Shown here: positions 22,842 to 30,407 of the stretch, in pieces
How positions within the stretch are numbered: position 1 is the stretch's first letter
How the letters are laid out: the number at the start of each line of letters is the position of its first letter
From: Planctomycetota bacterium
GTDB taxonomy: Bacteria > Planctomycetota > JACQVV01
Assembly (NCBI GenBank): GCA_016209595.1
Contig: JACQVV010000382.1
Span: 1-33,790 of the forward strand
DNA: 33,790 bases
Reading direction: 5' to 3'
Program-made: the position numbers and the translations under genes
The notes under the pieces: model-generated
What the model was told of the DNA's origin: nothing
What the model saw: the letters and a program-made list of their open reading frames with translations, nothing else
Databases searched by the model: none

Positions 22842-23526
22842 CCCGCCCTTGAGCCGGGACGGCTTCACCCTCCTCGAACTCCTCGTCGTGATCGCGATCC
22901 TCGCCATCGTCGCCGGCGCGGCCGTGGTCGCGTTCGAGGGCGTCGAGACGGAGGCGGACGAGAGGCTCCTCGAGAAGGAGATCCTCTCCGTCCGCGAAGC
23001 CGTCCTCGCCTTTCACCGGGACACGGGCTGCCTGCCCAGGCAGGGGCCCCTCGCCCTCGTCCCCGATGGCGGGCGCGTCCCGGTTCCGGCCGGGGGGAGG
23101 GACTGGTTCCTCTCCCCGGCCAACGCCGTGCAGCTCTACGAGGAGCCCCTCGACGCGAGCGGCACCCCCATCATGCCCTTCGACCGCGACCGGGGCCGTG
23201 GCTGGCGCGGCCCTTACCTCACGCGGTTCGCCGAGGGATGGGTCGACGCCGGCGCCGGGCTCGGCACCGACGGCTCGGGGAGCCCGACCGCCGGGCCGGT
23301 CCTCGAGAAGATGCCGGGCGTCGCCGATCCCTTCGAACACCCCCCAGTCGGGAACTACCTCGTCTGGCGGGCGCTCGCGGGCGGGAGACCCTTGCCGCGC
23401 CACGGCCGGCCGTTCCTCTTCTTCGACCTCGCTCGTCGCGACCGGGCTCGTGTGGTCTCGATGGGTCCCGACGGGATCTACGAGGCAGGCTCGGGTGACG
23501 ATGTCACGATCCACCTCTTCCGGTAG
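22801..23526 (+). CDS. Type II secretion/type IV pilin-like prepilin 2 (GspG-related)
   Basis: From ATG 22801 the protein has 241 residues and overlaps prepilin 1 by 41 bp. A TTG at 22849, preceded by AAGGAG (22833-22838), would give a more usual five-residue leader (MSRDG) and is a serious alternative. Cleavage is at G21/F22, followed by TLLELLVVIAILAIVAG with Glu5. The segment GRGWRGPYL and the C-terminal VVSMGPDGIYEAGSGDD resemble GspG-type pseudopilins, where this region forms the calcium-binding loop. A basic Arg/Ser-rich extension in the longer form is unusual. It probably contributes to the periplasmic pseudopilus. Confidence 0.87.
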   Translation: MTRRAPSTRARRSSPPLSRDGFTLLELLVVIAILAIVAGAAVVAFEGVETEADERLLEKEILSVREAVLAFHRDTGCLPRQGPLALVPDGGRVPVPAGGRDWFLSPANAVQLYEEPLDASGTPIMPFDRDRGRGWRGPYLTRFAEGWVDAGAGLGTDGSGSPTAGPVLEKMPGVADPFEHPPVGNYLVWRALAGGRPLPRHGRPFLFFDLARRDRARVVSMGPDGIYEAGSGDDVTIHLFR

Positions 23527-23535
23527 AGAGCCGAG

Positions 23536-24465
23536 ATGACCATGACGAATCGCCTGTTCATCACCGCCCTCTGCGCGACGACCGCCGCCTGCGCGACCGC
23601 CAGCCGGACCGAGCCGCCGGAGAATTACAGATACGGCGTGCTGGTGCTCGCCCATGGAGGGTCGCCGGAGTGGAACGAGGCGGTCCGCGACGCCGTGCGA
23701 GGGCTTGAGGACGACGACGACGTCGAGATCGCCTTCGGCATGGCGGACGCGAAGACGATCCAGGAAGGGGTCCGGCGCCTCGAAGAGCGCGGCGTCCAGC
23801 GGATCGGTGTCGTCCGCCTCTTCGTGAGCGGCGAGAGCTGGTACGAGCGGACCGAACAGATTCTCGGTCTCGCCCCCGGGGCGCCGCCGAAGCCGGCCGC
23901 CGAAGTGGAGGACCACTCCCAACACGGCGCTCACTCGATGGAGTTCTGGCGGATCGAGACGGCCGCGTCCTTCGCCCTGTCGACCGAAGGTCTCGCCGGC
24001 GAGTTCTCGATGGGCGAGATCCTGGCCGAGAGGGCGAGCGACCTCTCCCGCTCGCCCGCGACCGAGGACGTGTTGATCCTGGCCCACGGTCCCGGCGACG
24101 ACGAGGAGAACGAACGCTGGCTCGCCGACATGGAGGTCCTGGCTGGCGCCGTCCGGAGCGCGCGCCCCTTCCGGCGGGTCGAGGCGATGACGCTCCGCGA
24201 GGACTGGCCGGAGAAGCGCGAGGTCTCCGAGCAGCGGATTCGCGACTACGTCGCCCGTGCGAAAGCCGAGGGCGGCTCCGCGATCGTGGTTCCTTTCCGG
24301 GTCCATGGCTTCGGGCCCTACGCCGCCGTCCTCGAGGGTCTGGACTACGCCGCCGACGGCCGGGGGCTCCTCCCGCACGCGCTGGTCGGGTCGTGGATCA
24401 AGCGACAGGCGCGAACGATCGAGCGCGGCCCCTTCCGCGAGCCGATCCAAGTGAGGGGGAGATGA
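23536..24465 (+). CDS. Exported CbiX/SirB-like chelatase homologue inside the secretion operon
   Basis: This 309-residue protein has an N-terminal signal (RLFITALCATTAACATAS). C19 sits in a weak lipobox (T-A-A-C), so it may be a lipoprotein or simply secreted. The mature part looks like two class II chelatase (CbiX/SirB) lobes: GVLVLAHGGSPEWNEAV (34-50, H40) and VLILAHGPGDDEENERW (179-195, H184), with H257 in PFRVHGFG. A His-rich linker DHSQHGAHS lies at 126-134. Cytoplasmic relatives insert Co or Fe into tetrapyrroles; an exported version within a pseudopilin operon is not a normal chelatase. It may bind metal or haem, or use the fold structurally. The gene lies 9 bp after prepilin 2 and overlaps prepilin 3 by 4 bp. 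Confidence 0.75.
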   Translation: MTMTNRLFITALCATTAACATASRTEPPENYRYGVLVLAHGGSPEWNEAVRDAVRGLEDDDDVEIAFGMADAKTIQEGVRRLEERGVQRIGVVRLFVSGESWYERTEQILGLAPGAPPKPAAEVEDHSQHGAHSMEFWRIETAASFALSTEGLAGEFSMGEILAERASDLSRSPATEDVLILAHGPGDDEENERWLADMEVLAGAVRSARPFRRVEAMTLREDWPEKREVSEQRIRDYVARAKAEGGSAIVVPFRVHGFGPYAAVLEGLDYAADGRGLLPHALVGSWIKRQARTIERGPFREPIQVRGR

Positions 24466-25376
24466 TGCGAACGGCCCCGTCGCGGCGCGGACTCACGCTT
24501 CTGGAGCTCCTCCTCGTCGTCTTCATCCTCTCGGCGATCGCCCTCACGGCGGTCACGCTGACCGATCAGGCAGACGAGCAGTTCCGGTACGAGGACACCA
24601 AGACGCGGCTCGTCCTCCTCCGCGAGGCCACGATCGGGAGACCCGCGGACGGGACCGCCGGGTTCGTGGCCGACTGCGGGCGCCTTCCCGACTCGCTTGC
24701 CGAGCTCCTCGAGATCGGCACGCTCGCCCCGTTCGCCTACGACCCGCCGGTCGGGCTCTCGGCCGGCTGGCGGGGACCCTATCTCCCCGTCCTTCCCGAC
24801 GGCGACGGGACGAGGTCCTTCCCGGACGGCTGGGGGAACGACTGGCTGGCGTTCGCCGCCGACCGGAATGCGGGGACGCTCTCCGTGACGAGCGCCGGCT
24901 CGGATGGCCTCCCCGGCGGGACCGACTACGCGGCCGACTATCCGCCTTCGGGGTTCCTCGTCACGACCTACGACCACGAGGTCGATCTCCGCCCCTGGCA
25001 GGTGCGGGTCGTGTTCCAGAATCCATCGGGCTCGCCCGTGGATCCCGGGACAGTGCGCCTCCGCCTCCACTACCCGCGCGATGGGACTTTCGCATGGCCC
25101 GTCGTCTGGCCGCCCACCGAGGCCGAACGCGACGCCCTGCCCTGGCTGAGCGAGGAGAAGGCGGTCGGCACTGTTGGGCCGGGCGGGACGGCGTCGGTCG
25201 TCTTCCGCTTCGAGACCGGCGCCCCGAAGCGGGTCCCCTGGGGAGAGCGGTCGCTCGTGGTCGTGGACGACTCGACCGGAGCGAGGATCCCCGGGGACGG
25301 ACCGAGGCTCGTCCGTCTCCTGCCGCGGGCCGCTCTCCCCGCTCTCGACGACATGGCGTGGGTCCTCCCGCGATGA
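24462..25376 (+). CDS. gspG: GspG-like major prepilin with extra C-terminal domain
   Basis: Tandem ATG codons at 24462 and 24465 follow GAGGGGGAG; the first gives 304 residues. Cleavage is at G10/L11, followed by TLLELLLVVFILSAIAL with Glu5. Residues about 60-160 follow the GspG plan: SAGWRGPYL, DGWGNDWLAF and a C-terminal SAGSDGLPGG resembling the calcium-loop region of major pseudopilins. Unlike ordinary GspG, about 140 further residues follow (TTYDHEVDLRPWQVRVVFQN onward). They are beta-rich, with QVRVVF, TVRLRLHYP and SVVFRFETG strands, suggesting an added Ig-like or adhesive domain. It overlaps its neighbours by 4 bp on both sides. Confidence 0.88.
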   Translation: MMRTAPSRRGLTLLELLLVVFILSAIALTAVTLTDQADEQFRYEDTKTRLVLLREATIGRPADGTAGFVADCGRLPDSLAELLEIGTLAPFAYDPPVGLSAGWRGPYLPVLPDGDGTRSFPDGWGNDWLAFAADRNAGTLSVTSAGSDGLPGGTDYAADYPPSGFLVTTYDHEVDLRPWQVRVVFQNPSGSPVDPGTVRLRLHYPRDGTFAWPVVWPPTEAERDALPWLSEEKAVGTVGPGGTASVVFRFETGAPKRVPWGERSLVVVDDSTGARIPGDGPRLVRLLPRAALPALDDMAWVLPR

Positions 25377-27052
25377 CGGCTCGCTTCTCCTTCCCCTTGC
25401 GCCCCCGGCGCCTCACGGCGATCGAGGTGGACGGCTTCGGCCTGCGGGCGGCGATCGTCCGCGCCGCGGGGGAGGGAGTGATCGTCGAGAAGGTAGCCGC
25501 AAGCCGCGAGCCCGACACTGACGCCGCCCTCGACGAAGCCCTGGGAGAGCTCCGGCGCGGCGGGCGGGTCCCCCGGCGGGCCATCCTGGTCACGGTCGAG
25601 GTCGTCCCCGCCACGCTGGAATTGCCTCTCGACCCGGCGCGGCCGCGTCCCACCCGCGAGATGCACGAGCTCGTCCGCTGGGAGATGGAGCCGGTCCTCG
25701 CCGGACGGATCGCCTCGCGGCCGATCGGTGCCGTCCTCATCGGCCGCGGCTACCTGTCGCACGAACAGGCCCGGGCCGTCCTCGATCGCCTGGAGGCCGA
25801 GGAGGCTCCGTTCGGCGAGACGGCGGTCGAGATGGGGCTCGTCACGCGCGACCAGGTCCGCGAGTGCCTGGCCATCCAGGCGTGGTTCACCGGTCCCGAT
25901 GAGGCCCACGACGTCGGATGGTGCTCGCAGCCGTCGTCACCCGGCGCGCGCCGAACGCGGTGGCTCGCGGCCGGAATGAACCGGCATCTGGGCGACCAGT
26001 GGAGGCAGAGACTCGCCCGGTTCGGCCTCTCCCTCGACTTCCTCTACCCCCTGGTCGGCGGCGCTTCGGCCCTCGTCGAGGCTCCGCCGAAGGCGCGCCT
26101 CGCCGTCCTGGAGGTCGAGCGTTGCTTCCTCGCCGCGACGAGGCTCGCCGGCGGGGCGGTCGAAGGGGTCCGGATCGCCTACACCGCCGACCGCTCCCCA
26201 TCTGCCGCCGAGGCGATCGAGATCTTGGGCGGCGGCGTCGAGGCATTGTTCTATGCCGGTCGTACGCCGGGGCTCGCGCAGCTTGCTTCGGACGTGGCCC
26301 GCCTCGCGGGCGTCGAGTGCCGGCCGATCGCGGTGGCGTTCGCGGGTCCCCTCCCCGCCGGGACGAGCGAGGTCTCGCTCGCCGGGATCGCCGGCGCGGC
26401 TCGCCACGCCCTCGGGCGAGTGCTCCCGCACCGGGCAGTCGCGATCTCGACGCCCAGGCCGCGCTCGAGCCTCGCGTCCCGCGGCGCCGTCTGCGCCGCG
26501 TTCCTCCTCGCCGCCGCCGCCGTCGCGCTCGTCCTCTTCGAGCAGCGCCTCGGGCGCGACCTCGAATCCGCCGAGGCGAGCCGGGCCGAGGCCGCGGGCC
26601 GTCTCGAGGCGGTCGTGGGCGAGGTCGCGCTTCTCTCCCGCCGCGCGGCCGAGGCCGAGAAGGCGCAGGGGGACGTCGCCCGCCGCCGCGAGGCCCTCGA
26701 ACCGCTCCGGCGGCGGATCGAGTTCCTCGTGACCGATCTTCCGGCCCGCGGCGCGCTCGCACCCGGGCTCCTCGCCGCCCTCGCTCGGGCCGCCGGACCC
26801 GACGTCGTCGTCGACGCGGTCGTGCTCGACCTCGCGGGCGAGCTCCGCTTCGAGGCATGGGCCGTCTCGGAGGCCGGAGCCGAGGCTCTCGTCCGGCGAC
26901 TTCTGCCCGAGCTCCTGCCGTGGCGCTTCTCGATCAAGAAGCAGTCGATCGAGGAAAAGCCCGGCCGGCTCGGCCTCGCCGGCTGGGCGGTTGCCCTCGT
27001 TTTCGTACGCGACCCCGAGGGCGATCCACGCGACTCGCGGGAGGATCGATGA
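25373..27052 (+). CDS. PilM/GspL-PilN-type inner-membrane platform protein with embedded MshEN-like repeats
   Basis: The ATG overlaps the previous stop (ATGA) and gives 559 residues. The N-terminus (LTAIEVDGFGLRAAIVRAAG) and later strands resemble the actin-like PilM/GspL cytoplasmic domain. Between residues 117 and 169 are two 24-residue motifs (PIGAVLIGRGYLS..., PFGETAVEMGLVT...) separated by exactly five residues, the MshEN layout. One transmembrane helix (about 371-389) precedes a charged coiled coil (about 391-460) and a PilN-like periplasmic ferredoxin-like region. PilM and PilN functions thus appear fused, as in GspL. The protein would tether the secretion ATPase to the inner membrane. 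The motif arginine is Pro in both copies, so c-di-GMP binding is unproven. Confidence 0.8.
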   Translation: MTARFSFPLRPRRLTAIEVDGFGLRAAIVRAAGEGVIVEKVAASREPDTDAALDEALGELRRGGRVPRRAILVTVEVVPATLELPLDPARPRPTREMHELVRWEMEPVLAGRIASRPIGAVLIGRGYLSHEQARAVLDRLEAEEAPFGETAVEMGLVTRDQVRECLAIQAWFTGPDEAHDVGWCSQPSSPGARRTRWLAAGMNRHLGDQWRQRLARFGLSLDFLYPLVGGASALVEAPPKARLAVLEVERCFLAATRLAGGAVEGVRIAYTADRSPSAAEAIEILGGGVEALFYAGRTPGLAQLASDVARLAGVECRPIAVAFAGPLPAGTSEVSLAGIAGAARHALGRVLPHRAVAISTPRPRSSLASRGAVCAAFLLAAAAVALVLFEQRLGRDLESAEASRAEAAGRLEAVVGEVALLSRRAAEAEKAQGDVARRREALEPLRRRIEFLVTDLPARGALAPGLLAALARAAGPDVVVDAVVLDLAGELRFEAWAVSEAGAEALVRRLLPELLPWRFSIKKQSIEEKPGRLGLAGWAVALVFVRDPEGDPRDSREDR

Positions 27053-27600
27053 AGGGCGTTTCTCGCCGAGAGCGATTCCTCGCCGCCCTCGTCGTTCTTG
27101 TTGCCGCGGTCGCGACATACGGGCTCGCGCGCCTGCGGCCCGCGATGCGCCGGATCGAGGCGGCGAGGGCCGCCGCGGCTGACGCCGAGGCGCGTCTCGC
27201 GGCAATCCATTGGCCCCAAGCTCCGGCCGATCCGAAGGCCCTCGCGTGGGAGCTCGCCGAGGTGGAGTCCGAGCGGGCCGCGCTCGACGCGAAGCTCGCC
27301 GAGCTCGGGAGCCGTTTCGCCCAGCCCGGCGACGCCACGCTCCGGATGGAGATTCTCGCCCTCGCCCAGCGAACCGGAGTCTCGATCCGCGAGACCGTCC
27401 CTTGTCCGGAGGAGGAGCGGGCCGCTGGATCGGAGCGGCCGCTCTGGCGATGGACGGTCGAGGCGCCCTACGGCCCCCTCGTCTCCTTCCTCGAGGGGCT
27501 GGGGCGCCTGGGTCGGGCCGCGACGGTCCTCGGCTTCGACGTCCGCGCTCCCGAAACGTCCTCGGGCCGCCTCCGGGCGGTTCTCGTCCTCGCGCTCTAG
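27049..27600 (+). CDS. GspM/PilO-like inner-membrane protein
   Basis: This 183-residue protein has a single N-terminal transmembrane helix (about 9-27, FLAALVVLVAAVATYGL), then a coiled coil (AMRRIEAARAAAADAEARL, EVESERAALDAKL), then a small C-terminal alpha/beta domain (LRMEILALAQRTGVSIRETV ... WRWTVEAPYGPLVSFLEGL). This is the GspM/PilO organisation. Those proteins pair with GspL/PilN to form the periplasmic alignment complex. The ATG overlaps the preceding stop by 4 bp and is followed 7 bp later by gspE. The assignment rests on topology and position; sequence similarity in this family is always low. Confidence 0.78.
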   Translation: MKGVSRRERFLAALVVLVAAVATYGLARLRPAMRRIEAARAAAADAEARLAAIHWPQAPADPKALAWELAEVESERAALDAKLAELGSRFAQPGDATLRMEILALAQRTGVSIRETVPCPEEERAAGSERPLWRWTVEAPYGPLVSFLEGLGRLGRAATVLGFDVRAPETSSGRLRAVLVLAL

Positions 27601-27607
27601 GCGAACC

Positions 27608-29191
27608 GTGGCTCTCGCGACTCGCGAACTCATCGACGCCGCCCTCGCCGCGGAGCTCATCGATCCGGCGGGCCTCGAGGAGGCGCTCGCCCAGGCCCGC
27701 CGGCAGGGCGCCGACCCGCTCGAGATCGTCGCCGCCCGCGGGCGCTTCCCCGCCGCGGCCTTCTACCGGGCCTTTGCCGAGCGCCGAGGCCTCCCGTTTC
27801 TCGACCTCGAGCGCACGCCGCCGTCAACCGAACTCGCCCGCAAGCTCCCCGAGACGCTCGTCCGGCGCCAGCGCCTGGTCCCGGTCGAGGGCGACAGCGG
27901 CCAGGTCTTCATCGCGACGGCGAACCCCGACGATCGCTCGACGTTCGAGGCCGTCGGCCGGATCCTCCGCCGGAGCGTCACGCCCGCGCTCGCCGATCCC
28001 GCGCAGCTCGGGGCGGCGATCGACGCCGCCCTCGCGGAGGGGGGCGGACCCCCCGCGGTGGGCGACGACGCGGTGGCCCTTCTCGATCGCGTCCTCCACG
28101 AGGCCTATCTACGCCGGGCGTCTGACATCCACCTCGACCCGCAGGCCAGCGGGCTCCGGATCCGCTTCCGGGTCGACGGACGGCTGGCCGACTACCGGCG
28201 GGGCCTCTCGGCGGCGCTCCGCGGCGCGCTCGTCGGCCGGGTCAAGGTCCTGGCCGGGCTCGACATCGCCGAGAGCCGCGCCCCTCAGGACGGCGGCTTC
28301 AGCCAGCGCCTCGGCGGGCCAGACGGGGCCGATATCGACATCCGGGTCGCGACCGCGCCGACCCGGTGGGGGGAGCGTGCGACGCTCCGCCTCCTGGGCA
28401 GCCAGACGAAGGACCTCACGCTCGAGGCCCTCGGCATGGAGCAGACGGACCTCGCGCGCTTCCGCGAGGCGATCCGTCGCCCCCACGGGATGGTCCTCCT
28501 CACCGGTCCGACGGGGAGCGGCAAGACCACGACGCTCTACGCGGCGATCCGCGAGATCCTCAAGCCCGAGCTCAACATCCTCACGGTCGAGGACCCGATC
28601 GAGTACCTGATCGACGGGGTCGGCCAGGTCCAGGTCGGCGCATCGGAGAAGGTCTCGTTTGCGAGCGCGCTTCGTTCGCTGCTCCGCCACGATCCGGACG
28701 TTCTCATGGTCGGCGAGATCCGGGACCGTGAGACAGCCGATGTCGCGCTCAAGGCGGCGATGACCGGGCACCTCGTCCTCTCGACGCTCCACGCTTCGAG
28801 CGCCTGCGGAGCCGTGACCCGGCTCGCCGACATCGGCTGCGAGCCCTACCTCGTCGGCGCGACGCTCTCGGCGGTCGTCGCGCAGCGGCTCGTCCGGCGG
28901 CTCTGCCGGCGGTGCTCGCGGCAGACCGAGGGGGGCCAGGAAGGGACCGGCTGCGCCGCGTGCCTCGGGACGGGGTTCCGCGGCCGGATCGGCCTCTTCG
29001 AGACGCTCTGGCTCGACGCGGAGCTCGGGCTCCTCGTCGCTGAGGGGGCGAACGAGGAGGCGCTCCGGCGCGCGGCCGGGCCCCGGCTGACGACGCTTGC
29101 CGACGACGGCTGGCGCAAAGTCGAGGCGGGACTGACGACCGCGGGCGAGGTCCGCCGGGCCGTCTGGTCGGAGGGAGGGCCCGGCCGATGA
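27608..29191 (+). CDS. gspE: Type II secretion/type IV pilus assembly ATPase GspE
   Basis: GTG 27608 gives 527 residues. The N-terminus (5-60) contains two MshEN-like helical motifs with a 5-residue spacer (31-35), degenerate in the arginine and in one glycine. The ATPase core has ASDIHLDP (171-178), Walker A GPTGSGKTTTLY (300-311), the Asp box EDPIEY (328-333), Walker B DVLMVGEIRD (364-373), the His box MTGHLVLSTLH (385-395) and the tetracysteine zinc site C433/C436/C449/C452, all as in GspE/PilB. It powers pseudopilus assembly at the inner-membrane platform. It starts 7 bp after the GspM gene and overlaps gspF by 4 bp. All catalytic elements are intact. Confidence 0.96.
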   Translation: MALATRELIDAALAAELIDPAGLEEALAQARRQGADPLEIVAARGRFPAAAFYRAFAERRGLPFLDLERTPPSTELARKLPETLVRRQRLVPVEGDSGQVFIATANPDDRSTFEAVGRILRRSVTPALADPAQLGAAIDAALAEGGGPPAVGDDAVALLDRVLHEAYLRRASDIHLDPQASGLRIRFRVDGRLADYRRGLSAALRGALVGRVKVLAGLDIAESRAPQDGGFSQRLGGPDGADIDIRVATAPTRWGERATLRLLGSQTKDLTLEALGMEQTDLARFREAIRRPHGMVLLTGPTGSGKTTTLYAAIREILKPELNILTVEDPIEYLIDGVGQVQVGASEKVSFASALRSLLRHDPDVLMVGEIRDRETADVALKAAMTGHLVLSTLHASSACGAVTRLADIGCEPYLVGATLSAVVAQRLVRRLCRRCSRQTEGGQEGTGCAACLGTGFRGRIGLFETLWLDAELGLLVAEGANEEALRRAAGPRLTTLADDGWRKVEAGLTTAGEVRRAVWSEGGPGR

Positions 29192-30405
29192 TTGCCTGGC
29201 GCTACCACGCCCTCGACCCGGAAGGCCGCGAGCGGATCGGCCGACTCGAGGCGCCGGACGAGCGGGGGGCCGCCGAGACGCTCCGCGGAGAGTCCCTCTT
29301 CGTCCTCTCGCTCGCCGGCGAGGAGCCGGCCGGCGCGCCCGCCGTTCCGGCGCGTCCCCGCCGGCAGCGCCTCGCGCTCGTGCCGGTGACGTCCAAGGAT
29401 CGCATGCTCTTCTTCCGCCAGCTCGCGCTCATGCTCCGATCGGGGCTCACGCTCCTCTCGGCACTCTCGACCTCGGCCCGGGGAGCCGCCAAACCCCGCT
29501 TCGGCGCCGCGCTTCTTCGAGTGAGAGAGCGGATACAGGCCGGCACGAGTTTCAGCCAGGCCCTCGAGGAAGCTCGGTACTTCCAGCCGCTCGAGATCCG
29601 CCTGATCGAGAGCGCCGAGGTTTCAGGCGAAATGGACACGGTCCTCCAGCGCCTCGCCTTATTCATCGAGCGGCGGGCCGACCTCCGGACGAAGCTCTTG
29701 ACCGGCCTCACCTATCCCGCGATCGTCGTCGCCGTCTCGATCGCGGTCGTGGCCTTCCTCGCCGTCAAGGTGATTCCGAAGTTCGCCGCCTTTTTCCAGC
29801 GCCGCTCACTCGCGCTCCCGTGGGCGACGCGGGCTCTTCTGGACGTCTCGGCCTGGGTCGAGGCGAACGTCCCGTGGCTCGTCCTGGGCGCGCTCGCCGC
29901 CGGAGTCGTCCTGGCGCTCGCTCGGCGAACGCCGCGCGGGAGAGTGGGGACCGATCGGGCGCTCCTCTCCTTCCCCGTGGTCGGGCCGCTCCTCGTCTCG
30001 GCGGCGATGACACATTTCGCCCGGACGCTCGCGATGCTCCTTGCCTCCGGGGTCACGCTCCTCGCGTCGCTCCGCTTGACGGCCCGAACGATCTCGAACC
30101 GTTTCCTGGCCGGCCTCCTCGAGGGCGCTGGCGCGTCGGTCCTGGCCGGGAACGAGCTCGCGGCGAGCCTCTCCCACCCTGCCGTCCCTCCCCTCGTCGG
30201 GCAGATCGTGACCGTTGGCGAACGGACGGGGTCCCTGGCCGAGGTCCTCGAAGAGATCGCGGCCTACTACGAGCGCGACCTCGAGGCCCGGGTGAAACGG
30301 CTCATGGCCCTGGTCGAGCCCGGGATGATCCTCGTCGTCGGCGGGACGGTCGGCTTCGTCTACTACGCCTTCTTCCAGGCGATTCTCCAGCTCTCGGCGA
30401 GGTGA
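29188..30405 (+). CDS. gspF: Type II secretion inner-membrane protein GspF
   Basis: This 405-residue protein is of normal length. It has the N-terminal WRYHALDPEGRERIGRLEA segment, two repeated cytoplasmic T2SSF domains (FFRQLALMLRSGLTLLSAL and its partner THFARTLAMLLASGVTLLASL), and three hydrophobic helices near 170-190, 225-243 and 378-400. It ends with the family-typical hydrophobic stretch after VEPGMILVVGGTVG. GspF is the polytopic core that works with GspE to assemble or rotate the pseudopilus. The ATG overlaps the gspE stop by 4 bp, and the next gene starts 2 bp after its stop. Confidence 0.96.
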   Translation: MIAWRYHALDPEGRERIGRLEAPDERGAAETLRGESLFVLSLAGEEPAGAPAVPARPRRQRLALVPVTSKDRMLFFRQLALMLRSGLTLLSALSTSARGAAKPRFGAALLRVRERIQAGTSFSQALEEARYFQPLEIRLIESAEVSGEMDTVLQRLALFIERRADLRTKLLTGLTYPAIVVAVSIAVVAFLAVKVIPKFAAFFQRRSLALPWATRALLDVSAWVEANVPWLVLGALAAGVVLALARRTPRGRVGTDRALLSFPVVGPLLVSAAMTHFARTLAMLLASGVTLLASLRLTARTISNRFLAGLLEGAGASVLAGNELAASLSHPAVPPLVGQIVTVGERTGSLAEVLEEIAAYYERDLEARVKRLMALVEPGMILVVGGTVGFVYYAFFQAILQLSAR

Positions 30406-30407
30406 AG

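Noticed and set aside
22801..22848. Prepilin 2 starting only at TTG 22849
   Set aside because: It is plausible because of AAGGAG and a shorter leader, but the ATG at 22801 also has a G-rich ribosome-binding region, so it is kept as an alternative rather than the main call.
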